Shown in pieces: positions 1 to 12,650 of a DNA stretch of 64,000 bases; position 1 is the stretch's first letter, and the number at the start of each line of letters is the position of its first letter. The stretch lies in NCBI GenBank assembly GCA_963971225.1, contig OZ020267.1, positions 71,792,218 to 71,856,217 of the forward strand. The letters run 5' to 3'. Below the pieces are notes generated by a model, which saw only the letters and a program-made list of their open reading frames with translations, made no database searches and was not told where the DNA came from. A program made the translations under genes and the position numbers. The DNA comes from Melieria omissa. Taxonomy: Eukaryota > Arthropoda > Insecta > Diptera > Ulidiidae.

Positions 1-1669
1 TCTCAAAAACTCATTCGATAGGTTTTGATCGTAATTGTTATTGTAAATTGTAATTGATTGTGCAAAACGTTTTATTGATGCGGAAGTAAACTATTTTGAA
101 TAAAATAAATGAGATTTGCCGGAATATTGAGTTTTTGTGTTTATTTTGAAAAAGTTCCGTTTTCCATGGTACACACTGTGTATGTTTGTAAGAAATGTTC
201 AGTAGAGAAAACTAATGGGGGTCAATCATAGATTTTAACACTCTAAGCAACTTCTGACCAGCTTTGGAGCAATTTGTCGAATTTCCCACCTTTTTTGTGA
301 ACATTTACCTCGATGCGACGTCATTAAACCCCACTCTAGCCTCAAAATTTGTTGGCTTATGCATTTTTTCACTCAACCGCATTAAATGAAAAATTTAGGC
401 ATAAATTAGGTTTACAAAATTTTTCATGAAATGACAAATTGAATTCTGCGTTAAGGATGCAAAGTTAAGTTATGTTTGCTTTGCTTAGCTGAGGATAAGT
501 TTGGATAAGAGGTGACATTTAATAAGTAAGAGAAACGAAGCAGTGACGCACACAGGGGGGATTTTGTGGGTTCAAACCCCCCAAACACAAAAGATGTGAA
601 CAGTGAACAGAACCAAAAAATTAAACTAAATTGCCCCACACACCTTCAAGTCCTGTCCGTGCTGACAATGCAAATAGTTATTTTGTTATAATTAATTTGT
701 GTTTATTCGTTTCAGCAGTGCAAATTCAAATTTTCTTGCGAAACGGACTTAATTTAATTTCCGCTCAATGTCGACGCGAATGCAAATGAACGTTAATTAA
801 TTGTCGTTGTGTTGCTTTGTTCTGTTGCACCGTTGTTGTTGTTGTTGTTGTTTGAGTTTAAGTTGCCTTTGTTGTCCTTGTTTGTGTTGCTGTTGTTGTT
901 GTCTATGGATTGTGCAGATTTTTTGCATTTTCTATTTTTGCGGCATAGCAACAAAACGCAACAACAACAACAACAATAAACAACTAATTACACCTGCAAA
1001 AGGTGGCAGCGCTGAACGTTGTTTTTGCGCTCCACGACGCAGCTCAACTTGCATTAATTGCTAATTTGCGCCGTGTTGCAACTTGCAACAAAATTGCACC
1101 AAATGCAGGAAATTGAATTAAGCAAAGCAGCAGAAAAAAATGAAGAACTGCAACAAAATGCAACTGAAAAGTTGCGTATTTATTTATGCGAATCTGCGGC
1201 AAAGGAGCAAACAAAAAACTTAAATTAATTTATTGTCATTCGTTTCGGTTGAGTTAGAGCGGAAAATGGATGAACGCTTAATGCCGTTTCAAGTGCGAAG
1301 AAAAGCGCGTAATCAAGTTGATTGAGGAGCTGCCGTGCGCTGAAGTTTTTGTCTTCTAGTGAAATAAAAAGTTTGAAAAAGGAGTTGAAAGTAATGTAGT
1401 CAGAGTTGGGAGACGTAAGTATTAAAACGGGTTCTAGGTTTCAGTTTAACTAGAAAAATTTACTAGTGGACTTAGGAGTTGAATAACTTCTTATATAACT
1501 TTACGACATACAACAACAATGTTTTTTTTTTTTGTATTTTTTGAATAATAATTTGTGATTTTTGTGATTTTTTTTAATTTTTCGTCACTTGAAATTAATA
1601 ACTTGACAATGCCAGCCGAAAAATTTCTATAGAGTTTGGAATAGTGTAACCACCTCTTCGGAAGCCCAG
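1..1669. other. AT-rich non-coding DNA, no gene recognised
   Basis: I see no ORF with recognisable domains on either strand. The stretch holds short poly-A/T runs and a GTT/CAA triplet tract near 830-985. Around 550-650 there is a G-run/C-run motif with a loosely inverted partner, but I found no target-site duplication to prove an element. It is most likely intergenic or intronic. Confidence 0.6.
830..985. repeat. Imperfect GTT / CAA trinucleotide tracts
   Basis: GTT-type triplets run from about 830 to 902. A short CAA run follows at about 959-978, so the two tracts face each other in inverted orientation. Translated frames here give only Cys/Leu or Asn runs, which argues against coding use. 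Confidence 0.7.
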
Positions 1670-1689
1670 ACTTGGAGATTAAATAATTA

Positions 1690-2250
1690 TGAAAATTTTC
1701 TTGTTTTTTCTCAAATTTATTTACAATTAATTCAAAAAAATAATTTAATTAAATTAATTTAATTTTAATTAATAATTTCTACAATTAATTTTTTATTTGT
1801 TTTTTTTCGGTAAAATAAATTTTTTTAAACTAATCTTAAATATTCTGCTCAAGAACGCATCAAATGGTTTAAAAAAAATTAACAGATCTTCAATTGATTT
1901 ATTTAATCAATTTAATTAATTTAATTTTAATAATTAATTATAACAATGAATTTTTTATTAATTTTTTTTTTGGTAAAATAAATTTTTTTAAACTAATAGT
2001 GAGAAAAATTAAAATTGTTGAAATATTCTGCTCAAGAATTCATCAAATGGTTATGAAAAAAGTAAAAGCTCTTCAATTAATTTTTTTTAATCAATTTAAA
2101 TAATTTAATTTAGTTTTAATTAATAATTATTACAATAAATTTTTTATTTATTTTTTTCGCAAAAATAATTTTGTTTTTACTAATAAAACATTAAAATTGT
2201 ATATTGGTGGAAATATTCTGCTCAAGAAATCATCAAATGGCTAAAAATAT
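1690..2250. repeat. Tandem array, about 185-190 bp unit, 3 copies
   Basis: The phrase ATTCTGCTCAAGAA followed by CATCAAATGG recurs near 1842, 2025 and 2215. Each is preceded by GTAAAATAA-type and TTTAATTAAT-type AT-rich sequence. The spacing is about 183 and 190 bp. The copies are diverged. No coding function is seen. Confidence 0.75.
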
Positions 2251-3060
2251 AATTAAGAACTTTTGTCAAAAGTGTTTTGTACAAGTTTCTAAATTTCTTT
2301 AGAGTAACGAAATTCACTTCCATTAGAAACACATTTCTATTGAATTTTTGAGAAATTTTGTGTGAAAACTGGAGAATTGTGTTTAAAATTTCATGAATCT
2401 GCAGGTAAAATTGTAGATTTGGCAACCCTATTTTGAAGGTAACATACAGTTTTGTGCCAGTTCCGGTTTCTCTTTTAAGATATTTTACTCGTAGAGATTC
2501 GACATTTAATCTTGAAAGGAAACCAAATTATTGTCGCAAGAAAAGTTAAATATTTCTAACTCTTCATTGTTGCTAAAGTTGAGGCTTGAACAATGACTCA
2601 TAGTTCTGCAGTTCAACACACTGATGACTAAACAACATCAGACTCTGTACAGATAAATTTAAAGCTGCGTTTGGCCTTGAATAATGTGCAATACAAAGAT
2701 AAAAAGAAGCAGGTAAAGAAGAAAAGAAAAAAGGAGAAACAGACTCTTTTAAACGTTTAATAGAGGAAAATTTAATGGCCTTATGAGAATAAAACAGTTA
2801 CTAAGGAAATATTGAAAATTATGTATCATTTAAAGGTTAAAGATGCCACAAATAATTGAAGATGTATTAATTGACTTTTGGACTTTTGAGAATGGATTGA
2901 TTTCTAACATATAGTTTGGTGAAATTATTTACAACTATGTATTAACTAATCAAAGTTAAGAAACCCAAAATAAGGATAACACGCCCACTTTCCGTGCCCA
3001 CTAAATTACAAAAAAAAAAATGATGTTGAGTTACTGAGCTTGTAATGTTGCGAGATTACA
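2251..3060. other. Unannotated AT-rich stretch
   Basis: No recognisable gene, RNA or mobile element. Short ORFs on both strands have no domain I recognise. Confidence 0.5.
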
Positions 3061-3067
3061 TTAATAC

Positions 3068-3920
3068 CCTAGCTTTGTTTTGTTAGTTAAGTGGGCGCGG
3101 CAAGTAGGCGTGGCCGCTTGTATTATAGCCTATGTTTGCCGCAATGACACGCTGAATCGTTTGATACCCATATTGCTATGATAAATATACCATGGCTGAT
3201 TTGTCATTATAGTGGGCGTGGCTGGAAAACGTATCAGGTGGTCATGGTCAATCTCATATAACCTATGTTTAGCCCTATGAAACACAGAATCATTTTACAT
3301 CAACATTTATTAACAAACATATAGTGTAGCTTTGTTTTGTTAGTTAAGTGGGCGCTGAAAGTGGGCGTGGTCGATTATATTATAGCCTATGTTTGCCGCA
3401 ATGACACGTTGAATCGTTTGATACCCATATTGCTATGATAAATATACCATGGCTGATTTGTCATTATTAACGTATCAGGTGGGCATGGTCAATCTCATAT
3501 AACCTATGTTTAGCCCTATGAAACACAGAATCATTTTACATCAACATTTATTTACAAACATATAGTGTAGCTTTGTTTTGTTAGTTAAGTGGGCGCGGCA
3601 AGTGGGCGTGGCCGCTTGTATTATAGCCTATGTTTGCCGCAATGACACGCTGAATCGTTTGATACCCATATTGCTATGATAAATATACCATGGCTGATTT
3701 GTCATTATTAACGTATCAGGTGGGCATGGTCAATCTCATATAACCTATGTTTAGCCCTATGAAACACAGAATCATTTTACATCAACATTTATTTACAAAC
3801 ATATAGTATAGCTTTGTTTTGTTAGTTAAGTGGGCGCGTCAAGTGGGCGTGGCCGATTTTATTATAGCCTATGTTTGCCGCAATGACACGCTGAATCGTT
3901 TGATACCCATATTGCCTTAC
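3068..3920. repeat. Tandem array, 240-257 bp unit, about 3.5 copies
   Basis: Copies begin with TAGCTTTGTTTTGTTAG at about 3070, 3327, 3567 and 3809, giving spacings of 257, 240 and 242 bp. Each holds GTGGGCGTGG-type GC-rich boxes and the phrase GCAATGACACGCTGAATCG. The first copy has an extra GTGGGCGTGG box that explains its greater length. The last copy stops after CCCATATTGC, near 3916. The copies are very similar, which implies recent amplification. Confidence 0.9.
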
Positions 3921-4759
3921 AAAAGCTTTCCATAGATGAGTTTTGTTACCATAGTGGGCGTAATAAGGGGGTTTTTAACCCTTTTGAGGGTCTTCCCCCG
4001 CCCAAAAAGCAAATTGCCCAGCACCATCGTCTTCAGCACCCTCGAAAACGGGGGGGGGGGCGAAGTAGTCTCGTCGTGTCCAAGAAGACTACCGTGTTCT
4101 TCCGACTGACACACTCCACTAATTGTTGAACTTTGAGACTTATGAGAATAAGATCTTCAAACGCAGAGTATGGAGAAAATAAATTCGATTATATATAAGT
4201 CGATAAACTCGTAGATTTTTGGACTAATAGTCTCTCATCTTACATGATGTAATTCCCATGTTCCTATTTCGTCTGATTGGGTTCGTCAAGCTGAACAATG
4301 AAGCCGTATTTTTCACAGTAGACACGGTCCTACTATCTTGCTTTCATTACTGTTCTTTGAGTTGCTTCCTGAAGACCTCTTTCTCTTGTAACATAATAAG
4401 TAGTTGACGGTTCTTATATAAAAAGATTAATAAAATATTTTAATTATAAATTGATTCAAAATTCATAAAGGCTTGTGGAGAAGAATTTAACTAAACACCT
4501 CACAACCTCCTCATTCCACACTTCATTGAATGGTTAGTCTTATGAAACGTTCTATAAGCACGAGAAGGACTCATCAAGGCTTCATCCTTCAACTACTAAA
4601 GTAATTTCCAATCCTTAATTAAATCCAAGAAAATGCATTCAAAAGCACATCACTCATACGACCCGCTGTACTGCTTTCATAATGAGAAGTGTTGAAAATC
4701 GCAACCAGAAGAAATTTATAAACATTGTAAATTGAACAATTGGGGTTTGTTAGAACAAC
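3921..4759. other. Unannotated stretch with a G/C run
   Basis: The sequence between 3950 and 4110 is more GC-rich than its neighbours and includes a run of ten G at about 4051. Short ORFs here have no recognisable product. The rest, to 4759, is ordinary AT-rich DNA. Confidence 0.45.
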
Positions 4760-4816
4760 GTAAGTAAGTAAGTAAGTAAGTAAGCAAGTAAGTAAGTAAG
4801 TAAGTAAGTAAGTGAG
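4760..4816. repeat. (AAGT)n microsatellite
   Basis: About 13 copies of the tetramer AAGT, with three single-base variants (AAGC twice, GAGT once). The tetramer is the same as the tail of the RTE-like LINE fragment at 31.6 kb, but no LINE sequence is visible next to this array. Confidence 0.9.
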
Positions 4817-6246
4817 TAAGCAAATAGACACACCTCAGTGCTCTTCAGAAGACTCTGGAATGTATACACGTCCGACAGAAGTACATCTACAATTTTCTCT
4901 ACAATGAAACAGCACAATGACTATAATTTATCACCAAAACAAAGTATTTTGTTCTTGTTTTTGTTAAAAAATTGACTCTAAAATTGTTACTACAGCCATT
5001 TCCTAAACTAAAACTAAAGAAAATTAGTACTTTTTAGGCTTTAGACCGATCTAAGCATTGACCGTTGGTTCTGCTGCTTCTGGCTGCCTTCACTTGAATG
5101 ATCATAATTCACACTTAACTATTTCATATTTTTTCTTTCAAACTACGCCAAATTCTAAAGTAAAACCTGTCCAACTGCAAACTTGAAACAATATAAGTAA
5201 TCTTTTTGTTGAATTACTTTTTATAAAGTTTTGAATGCAAGCTGTAGCCAACGTTTCAATATGGTTTTGACGCGAACTAATTGCGCAAATCAAAAGCAAA
5301 ACTCAAACACAACAAAACATAATTAAGATGTTACCGCTGCACATTGCACACATTGCGGCATAGCAAACGCACACACAAAACAGCCAACAACTCCAGGAAG
5401 TCCAACAAGTACCGATGCACGCTGCCGTCTTCCGGTTGCAGCAGCAGCAGCAGCAATTCTCCTGCTGCGCTTAGTGGGTGTATGTATGTGTGACTGTATG
5501 CGTTGGTGCTTTTGTTATTGTTGTTGTTGCACTGCACCTTGGTTGGTCGCGCAATACTGCCGCAGACAAACCATTGTGCTGCGAGCGTAATTGCCAAGCG
5601 ATTACTTTTTAGTTTTGCGCTGCAGCGAAACTTTCGTGTGGAGATTAATGATCAGCCGAACGCAAACTCATTTGCAGCATCCACCATACAACCGACCGAC
5701 CGGCAGTCAGCGTAAAAATAATAAAAGTAGCGGTGGTGCTTATTAAAGTTGCATTGAAAGTGCTGCGTTTGCTTTGTGGGCTAAGTGAATGAGTGATGAC
5801 AGCCGGGAGCCACTGATTCTGTGCAGCCTTATTTCGAAATACATATATGAAATGTTTTCTAACTCGGTGCTGTACAAAGTTAAATAATTTTGTGGCCAAT
5901 TTGTTTAGAATGAGCTTCTGAGTGATAGCTGCCACAATCACATTAAAAAAAAAGGAGAGGAACTGTTTTAGAAAGTGGATACATTGGCTTAAAAAATGTA
6001 TAGAAAATAATGAAAACGATGTTGAAGAAATGAAACATTATGAAAATTAAAATTATAAAATTAAATTATTAATTGAAAATATTTTTGTAGATTGTTTTAA
6101 TTTGTGAAACGTTTTCTTAGTCAAATAAACCAACTTTTGTAAGTCTCTTCTTTAGTCAAACTTTTGCCTATATAACAAAATCTATGAATATCTCTACGAA
6201 TAGAATAGAACAGCGAAATGTTGTGAGGTTTTAAAGAGACAGCATA
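4817..6246. other. Unannotated stretch with CAG and GTT triplet runs
   Basis: Contains a short CAG run at about 5440-5455 and a GTT run at about 5514-5528. Small ORFs on both strands cross these runs but show no conserved domain. No RNA gene or transposon ends are recognised. Confidence 0.45.
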
Positions 6247-7075
6247 ATTTACACATTTTTTCCAGAACTCATCAGTAGACGAAAAAATCGCCACAGAACC
6301 GATTCATTGAACCCATCTGAGTCTTTGCAAGCAGAAAGTTAGAATGTCCTGTTTGAAAAGCTTTGAAAAACTTTGTAAATTCGCATAAACTTTGAGAGTT
6401 CGAATGACAAAACAAAACAAATAGAACCGGACGAAAATTTCCACAGGTCTTGTAGAAACCTCTTCGGATCATTCAACATAGTTGAGTCTTTTCAAGCAGC
6501 TAGTTGAAGGGTCCGTTCTGAAAAGGTTAGAAATTTGGACGTTTGCACAAAGGTTTGATTGAATAAAAATCAAAGAATGTCCATACGAATCGAACTGGAC
6601 AAAGAAACTTTCACAAAACCTGTTAAACCTGTTCGGATCATTGAACACATCTGAATCTTTGCAAGCAGCAAGTTTGAATGCCTGTTTCGAAAAGCATTGA
6701 AAATGTGTTCAAAATTTGCATGAACATCGGGACTTCAAATGATTGAAAAAAAATCTGAAGGATATCCCTATGAAAAGAACAGAACGACACATTTTTACAG
6801 GGCCTGTTAAACCTGCTCGGATCATTGAACTCATTTGATACTTTGCAAGCAGAAAGTTTGAATGCCTGGTTCAAAAAGTTTTGAAAACGTGTTGGAAATT
6901 TGCATAAACTTCGGGAGTTCAAAAGATTGAAAAACAAAAAAAAAATCGAAGAATATCCTTACGAATAAAACAGGGCGCAAAAACTTCCACAGAACCTGTC
7001 ACACTTGTTGGAATGTCCTGTTCGAAGAGCTCTAAAAACGTTGGGAACTTTCAACATCGAGGATTCAAGTGATTG
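6247..7075. repeat. Tandem array, about 167-183 bp unit, about 5 diverged copies
   Basis: The phrase GCAAGCAG followed by AAGTT-type sequence recurs near 6329, 6496, 6663 and 6846. A fifth, degenerate unit lies near 7000-7060. Shared blocks include CGGATCATTCAAC-type sequence, CATAAAC-type sequence and TTCAAATGATTG. Short minus-strand ORFs arise from the repeats and have no recognisable domain. Confidence 0.8.
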
Positions 7076-8416
7076 CGGTTTTTTTTTCATTAGTGGGATA
7101 AGGAAATCTTAAACATCGTTGCACTCCTGTGCGTTGGTATATCAGATCCTTAACGACTAAGACCAACTTGAAAAGTTGGATCTTAAATTCTCGTGTTGCC
7201 ATCGTCAGGAATTTCGAGGAGGGGGAGGGGGATAGCAATAGTTGATGTTCGTATTTGCTGATCGTATTGAGTAATCAAATGTGTGAGTATGTGTGTGTGT
7301 GTGAATGATTTGTTTGCATAGCTGACATCACAAACACATCGATTTTCGCACAATTCATTGAACGTTCTCATAATGACAGAGACAGCAAGAACAACAACAA
7401 CAACACCATCACTGAATACTACATGCAACAACATTCAGCGCCATATAATGTTAATGTGGCTCTATTGCTGATGACGCATTTGCGATTTCTTGTTATGTGC
7501 AGTGTGAAGAACAATAACAACTATAACAACAACAGCAACAACTTTGCTGCTCACATAATTCAATTGAAAGCGTTCTCTTTTTGTGCACTACGCTACCGTA
7601 CAACAAAAATAGCAATAACAACAACAACAACAATAACTACTACTACAACAACAACAACAACAGTAGCAGCAGCAGCACAGCAGCAGCAAGCAGCAGGAGC
7701 AAAATAATCACTTAATGCGCATTTGCATGAAGCGATCACACACACCTACACAAACACAAACCAACGCACATGCATGTGGTCGCACCGCGCCAACCCCCTC
7801 CCCCTCCCCCTCGCTACCACCATCTACGCCTACGCCAATTGAGATTACTCAGCAGCACCGCGCAACGCGACTCGAAGCACACATTTGCATCGTCAGCGCA
7901 TTGACGGAAATTTCCAATGCAACAGCAACAACAACAACAATAAAAAAAGCAATAGCAACGTGAGCGGTGGCGCAACGGCAAATCATCGACAGCGTCGCAC
8001 AGTAATCACTGAGGCGTTCAATTTCGAAGCATTTTGGATGAGGCGTGATTTCGGGATTGGGATAAATTTCCATTCCAATTGCATTTTTTGGGATCACACG
8101 TTTTATTTTGATAGTTGGATTTTTTTAATATTTTCGAATTTTCGTATTCGAATTCGGAACTTTTAGAAAGTGCTGAGTTGTTTTGGATTTTCCTGGAATT
8201 TGTTAGGAATTCGTTTAAAAGTATTTGTGTTTTTTTATTTAAAGTTCGGCTTTGGGAAACTTTAAGTAGCCGGCATTCTGGGTTTTTTGCTGAAAAAGCT
8301 GAAATTTGAGTGTTTTTTGGATTTGTTTTGAATTTGCTCGGATTTCGTTTCGGAATATTTTTTGGATATTTTTTGGAGAGTTTCGGCGCCAGGACATCGG
8401 AATTAATAAAAAAGAA
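7076..8416. other. Triplet- and CA-rich non-coding DNA
   Basis: Holds a GT tract at about 7282-7304, CAA/ACA and CAG runs at 7500-7700, and a CCCCCT-type polypyrimidine run at 7795-7815. The short ORFs are driven by the triplets. No conserved protein is recognised. The richness in CAA/CAG is typical of fly intergenic and intronic DNA. Confidence 0.5.
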
Positions 8417-9016
8417 CTAAGATTTTAGAATTTGTTGGTACTTTTTAAATTTTGGAAACATGTTAGGATTTTGTAGGAATTTTTGGAATATTTTTAAATT
8501 TTCTGCAAAGCTTTGGTGCATTGGTTTCAAACCTGTCAAAACAAGCCAGTAGCCCTCAATTTTGATATTCGGAATTTCAAAGTTTAAGACCCTAGCGAGC
8601 ACTGACTTTAAGCAACGCTCATTCTTGTTGTTGCAGTGGTCGTTGTTGCTGTTGCATACAGCGTCGTAATCGCAATGATGGTGCTTTTCGTTACTACTAT
8701 TGTTTTTGCTGTTGTTGTTGTCACAGTGGTTGTGTGGTTGTTGTTGGAGTAGTTGCAGTGCGTGCATTTCTGTCATGGTTATTCTTGTTGTTGTTGTTTT
8801 TGCATTACTGTCGCTGTTGTCGCTGCCGCCGCGGTGGCGCACTGGTGGTGTTCTGTTGTTATGTCGTCGTAGTCGTTGTTGTTGTTTTTGTTGTGCATAC
8901 CAGTATTTGTTGGCTGACTGCTGTGTCGCCCGAATGTGTCGCTGGCATTGCCGTCGCTGTCGTTGTTGTTGTTGTTTTATTTGTTGTTGTTGTTGCCGCG
9001 CTTGCACTTGCCACAT
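8417..9016 (-). other. Gln/His/Asn-rich open frame, doubtful coding
   Basis: A 199-codon open frame on the minus strand from an ATG at 9016. The N-terminal half is Gln/Arg-rich from CAA/CAG runs. The middle is Thr, then His/Asn-rich. The last 60 residues are more mixed and lack an obvious domain. Q-rich frames of this kind occur in fly transcription factor exons, but they also appear by chance wherever CAA triplets are dense. The complementary strand is equally open for over 90 codons, a sign that base composition rather than selection keeps it open. I do not assign a function and rate real coding use as unlikely. Confidence 0.15.
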
Positions 9017-9630
9017 AATTCAATTCACACAATTTACGCATCCTTGAGCTGATAAACAGGCAACGCAACGAGCGTAAATTTTCATTTACAAAAGACTTTT
9101 GCGGCGGCTGCGGCACGAATGTGCAAATGTGTTTGCTTGCTGCAGTGCAACGCGCGCGTTTGTGTAGCACCCAAACACACACACACACACACTAGCCACC
9201 ATCGGTTGCGGTACAAGGTTAATGCGTCAAGTTTACATGCGCTGCGAGCGCTTTTTCACACCGCCTCCTCGTCGCGTTTCGCTCTTCGTTTCATCGCTGA
9301 CTTGCAGTCATTTTTTACGTGGAAAAATGATAAAAAACTTACGTGTGCTTATGTTGTTTGTAATTATTTTTATTTTTTCGCCAATCCATTTGTGCGCGCT
9401 GTGTGATATCGCAGGACGAATTGTTTGATCAGCAGCTTAATTCAGGTACAAAATTTGAGTACTGCTGCTCAATGCCCAGCGGAGAATCGACGTTAAACTT
9501 AATTTCGCATATTTAATAAAATGTAGTAAAATATGACAAAATTCTTGCATAAATATTTAAGACATTTGAAAAACTTAAAAAAAAAATTAAAATTCGGTAA
9601 TTTTGTGATAATATTTTGTTTTATTTTTTC
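9017..9630. other. Unannotated stretch
   Basis: Contains a short AC run at about 9175-9191 and otherwise ordinary sequence. No gene or element is recognised. Confidence 0.45.
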
Positions 9631-9632
9631 AT

Positions 9633-10665
9633 ATTATTTTATTTTATTTTATTTTACTTTACTTTACTTTACTTTACTTTATTTTATTTTATTTTATTTT
9701 ATTTTATTTTATTTTATTTTATTTTATTTTATTTTATTTTATTTTATTTTATTTTATTTTATTTTATTTTATTTTATTTTATTTTATTTTATTTTATTTT
9801 ATTTTATTTTATTTTATTTTATTTTATGTTATTTTATTTTATTTTATTTTATTTGATTTGATTTGATTTGATTGTATTTTATTTTATTTTATTTTATTTT
9901 ATTTTATTTTATTTTATTTTATTTTATTTTATTTTATTTTATTTTATATTATATTATTTTATTTTATTTTATTTTATTTTATTTTATTTTATTTTATTTT
10001 ATTTATTTTATTTTAGTTTGTTTTATTTCATTTTATTTTATTTTATTTTATTTTATTTTATTTTATTTTATTTTATTTTATTTTATTTTATTTTATTTTA
10101 TTTTATTTTATTTTATTTTATTTTATTTTATTTTATTTTATTTTATTTTATTTTATTTTATTTTATTTTATTTTATTTTATTTTATTTTATTTTAATTTA
10201 TTTTATTTTATTTTATTTTATTTTATTTTATTTTATTTTATTTTATTTTATTTTATTTATTTTATTTTAGTTTGTTTTATTTCATTTTATTTTATTTTAT
10301 TTTATTTTATTTTATTTTATTTTATTTTATTTTATTTTATTTTATTTTATTTTATTTTATTTTATTTTATTTTATATTATTTTATTTTATTTTATTTTAT
10401 TTTATTTTATTTTATTTTATTTTATTTTATTTTATTTTATTTTATTTATTTTATTTTAGTTTGTTTTATTTCATTTTATTTTATTTTATTTTATTTTATT
10501 TTATTTTATTTTATTTTATTTTATTTTATTTTATTTTATTTTATTTTATTTTATTTTATTTTATTTTATATTATTTTATTTTATTTTATTTTATTTTATT
10601 TTATTTTATTTTATTTTATTTTATTTTATTTTATTTTATTTTATTTTAATTTATTTTATTTTATA
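9633..10665. repeat. (TTTTA)n array, about 1.03 kb
   Basis: Pentanucleotide TTTTA with scattered variants: TTTAC near 9655-9680, TTTGA near 9852-9872, TATTA and TTTAA. The marker TTTTAGTTTGTTTTATTTC recurs near 10011, 10265 and 10455, so blocks of roughly 190-255 bp have been duplicated inside the array. The long Phe/Ile/Leu/Tyr-rich plus-strand ORFs here are products of the repeat: five bases is coprime to three, so a stop-free 15-base period reads open in every frame. Confidence 0.97.
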
Positions 10666-12227
10666 CTTTTGTTTTATAATGTTTACCTTTTTAATTTAGT
10701 TTGGCCGCCCTCTATCTGCTCGTATTTTGCATTCATATAAGTTGTCGTACTTATGGGAATTAGAACAGCTGTCGCGCGCAGTAATTTTACAAAACTTAAA
10801 GTCTGTTGTTGGCAAAGTTGTTGAATTTTCCATGAAACGAACTGCAGCACTTTGGGGTTGGACGTGTCCACGAGCAAAAATCGCTGAGTTTCCATGCGCA
10901 TTTTCAAAATTAGCCATACACACACACACACACACAAACACATATATAAAAACATTTACGCTACGCTTGAGCTGAAAATCATAATAATTGCAGCGCGCAA
11001 GAACGCGACAACGGCAATTATTCAAAACTGCAATAAACGGCAAAGTTATAATTTGCGCGCCATACAGACAGCTGCAGGCGCACCAGCACACATACACATT
11101 ACACAACTCAACTCCAACTAGAAGGGCAAAGCACTTTGGCTTTTTACCATAATAAAAGCCAACATTTGAATTACAATAATAGTCGGGCAATTGGTTCTAT
11201 TGAAACTATAAAATCGCTACTTTAATTGTTCATTTGTGCGCCAGTGTGCGAGTGTGTGAGTGAGTGTGTGTGTGTGCCTTAGTTTGTCTGGTTGGCTTAT
11301 TAAAGAGCACTGCGGCGCTTAGGGTGTGTACGCGTTGTTGCTGTGTAATTGCTTGGAAAATGGTTGGTTGGGAAAACGTTGGTTTTGTAAAATATGTATT
11401 TCTGCGCTTTACGAACATATGTGCGCCGTCTGGCGAGCTTTAGAGCAGCTGGCAACTGGCGAGCTGGCATGTTGGTCCGTTCGCTATTGTACGATTGAAA
11501 AGTCTAAGCGCGTACATGCGTACAAAAGTGCTGCACTCACATCAAGTGTTTCAGACACTGGCCGTGCATAGTACAATGGCTTTGTGGCTTCAACTGCATC
11601 AATGCAGAGTTTTTGGCTTTTGAAAGTCCTGCACAAAGCGTGCAGTACAAAACTAAAAAAAACATGTGAAAAAAGCAAACCGCGATGCCTATAACGCAAA
11701 GCGTTGAAAACAATGAACCAACCGTTGGCTGTTGGATGCACAAACATACATGTGTACACATACATGTATGTGTAATAGATGCGGACAGCGGCACGAAATG
11801 GCGCAGTATGTGGTCTTGAAATGTTGGAAATGTTCTACGCTATGCAGATTATTTGAAGGAAGTAAAGGAAGTGAAGGAAGTTTCAAACAAAATGTATAGC
11901 AGCGTTTAAGGCGCGAATAAGTATTTGTCTTTTGCTGTTTTATGAAGGCGGAATTTTCTTGAACAATTGTTCTGAAATTTTGACAGAACGAGTAAAATGT
12001 TTGGATAAAGATTTCGGCATAGGTTTTTTCATTAATTGACAAGGGGGTTATAACCATAAAACCAATTACACTGTGCAACAAAAAAAATCACACCGGAAAA
12101 ATCAAATGAAAAAGGAAAAGCTCAAGAATGTGAATAAAACTGATTTTTTATTTATTTGTAAAAAAGGATCCTTTTAAAAATGTAATCCTTTATATCCTTG
12201 ATAATTCATATATAATTTTCTTGAAAA
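10666..12227. other. Unannotated stretch upstream of the BEL element
   Basis: Contains CA/GT microsatellites at about 10917-10937 and 11255-11276. ORFs up to 164 codons on the minus strand are Cys/Val-rich through the GT repeats and show no domain. No host exon is recognised. Confidence 0.5.
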
Positions 12228-12232
12228 GTAAG

Positions 12233-12415
12233 TGTTGCTGTCATATATGTCTCTTTACATAGTTTTACATATGTTGTAAACCCTGCCCATTGTGTATTAG
12301 CATAATGGCGTTATGTACCGTACGGGAAAAGTAGTAATAAACGAGTTGTCAAACGAACCGCACGCGTCTTTCTTTTTACGCAACAAAATCTCAGGTTTTG
12401 TAAATCACCGCATCA
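12233..12415 (+). repeat. Left LTR of the BEL/Pao element
   Basis: 183 bp, beginning TGTTGCTGTCATATATG and ending ACCGCATCA. It matches the right LTR except at one base. The U3-R-U5 boundaries are not obvious. There is no strong TATA box, and an AATAAA-like AGTAATAAACG lies in the middle. Confidence 0.95.
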
Positions 12416-12419
12416 TTTT

Positions 12420-12438
12420 TGGTCCTTCGAGCCGGATA
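12420..12438 (+). promoter_or_regulatory. Primer binding site, tRNA-Tyr type
   Basis: TGGTCCTTCGAGCCGGATA starts four bases after the left LTR. Its complement ends ...CCGGCTCGAAGGACCA, which matches the 3' end of eukaryotic tRNA-Tyr with CCA as I remember it. This site primes minus-strand DNA synthesis. The tRNA identity comes from memory of tRNA 3' ends, not from a search. Confidence 0.8.
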
Positions 12439-12650
12439 CCCCGCAAAAACCGCTAAACGATTAATCCGAAACTCGCAAACCGCTTATTACCGCTTTGGAA
12501 TTAATTCAACATCATTCGCGAAACCGCAGTTAAAATCGCAAAATATTAAAAAGCATTTCGCTGTTTAACTCCGCTCGACTAACTGTAAACTCCTTTAGAG
12601 CAAAGTGTTATACTCGTTTTGTGTTCAATCTTAAAAAGACAACTGTTATA

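Noticed and set aside
541..670. A small transposon with G-run/C-run ends like the one at 61.87 kb
   Set aside because: The ends match only loosely and I found no target-site duplication.
8417..9016. Gln/His/Asn-rich ORF that could be a transcription factor exon
   Set aside because: No DNA-binding or other domain, and the opposite strand is open as well. Kept only as a low-confidence feature.
9533..10740. Several long plus-strand ORFs (up to 290 codons) of Phe/Ile/Leu/Tyr
   Set aside because: They are direct translations of the TTTTA pentamer, which has no stop in any frame on this strand.
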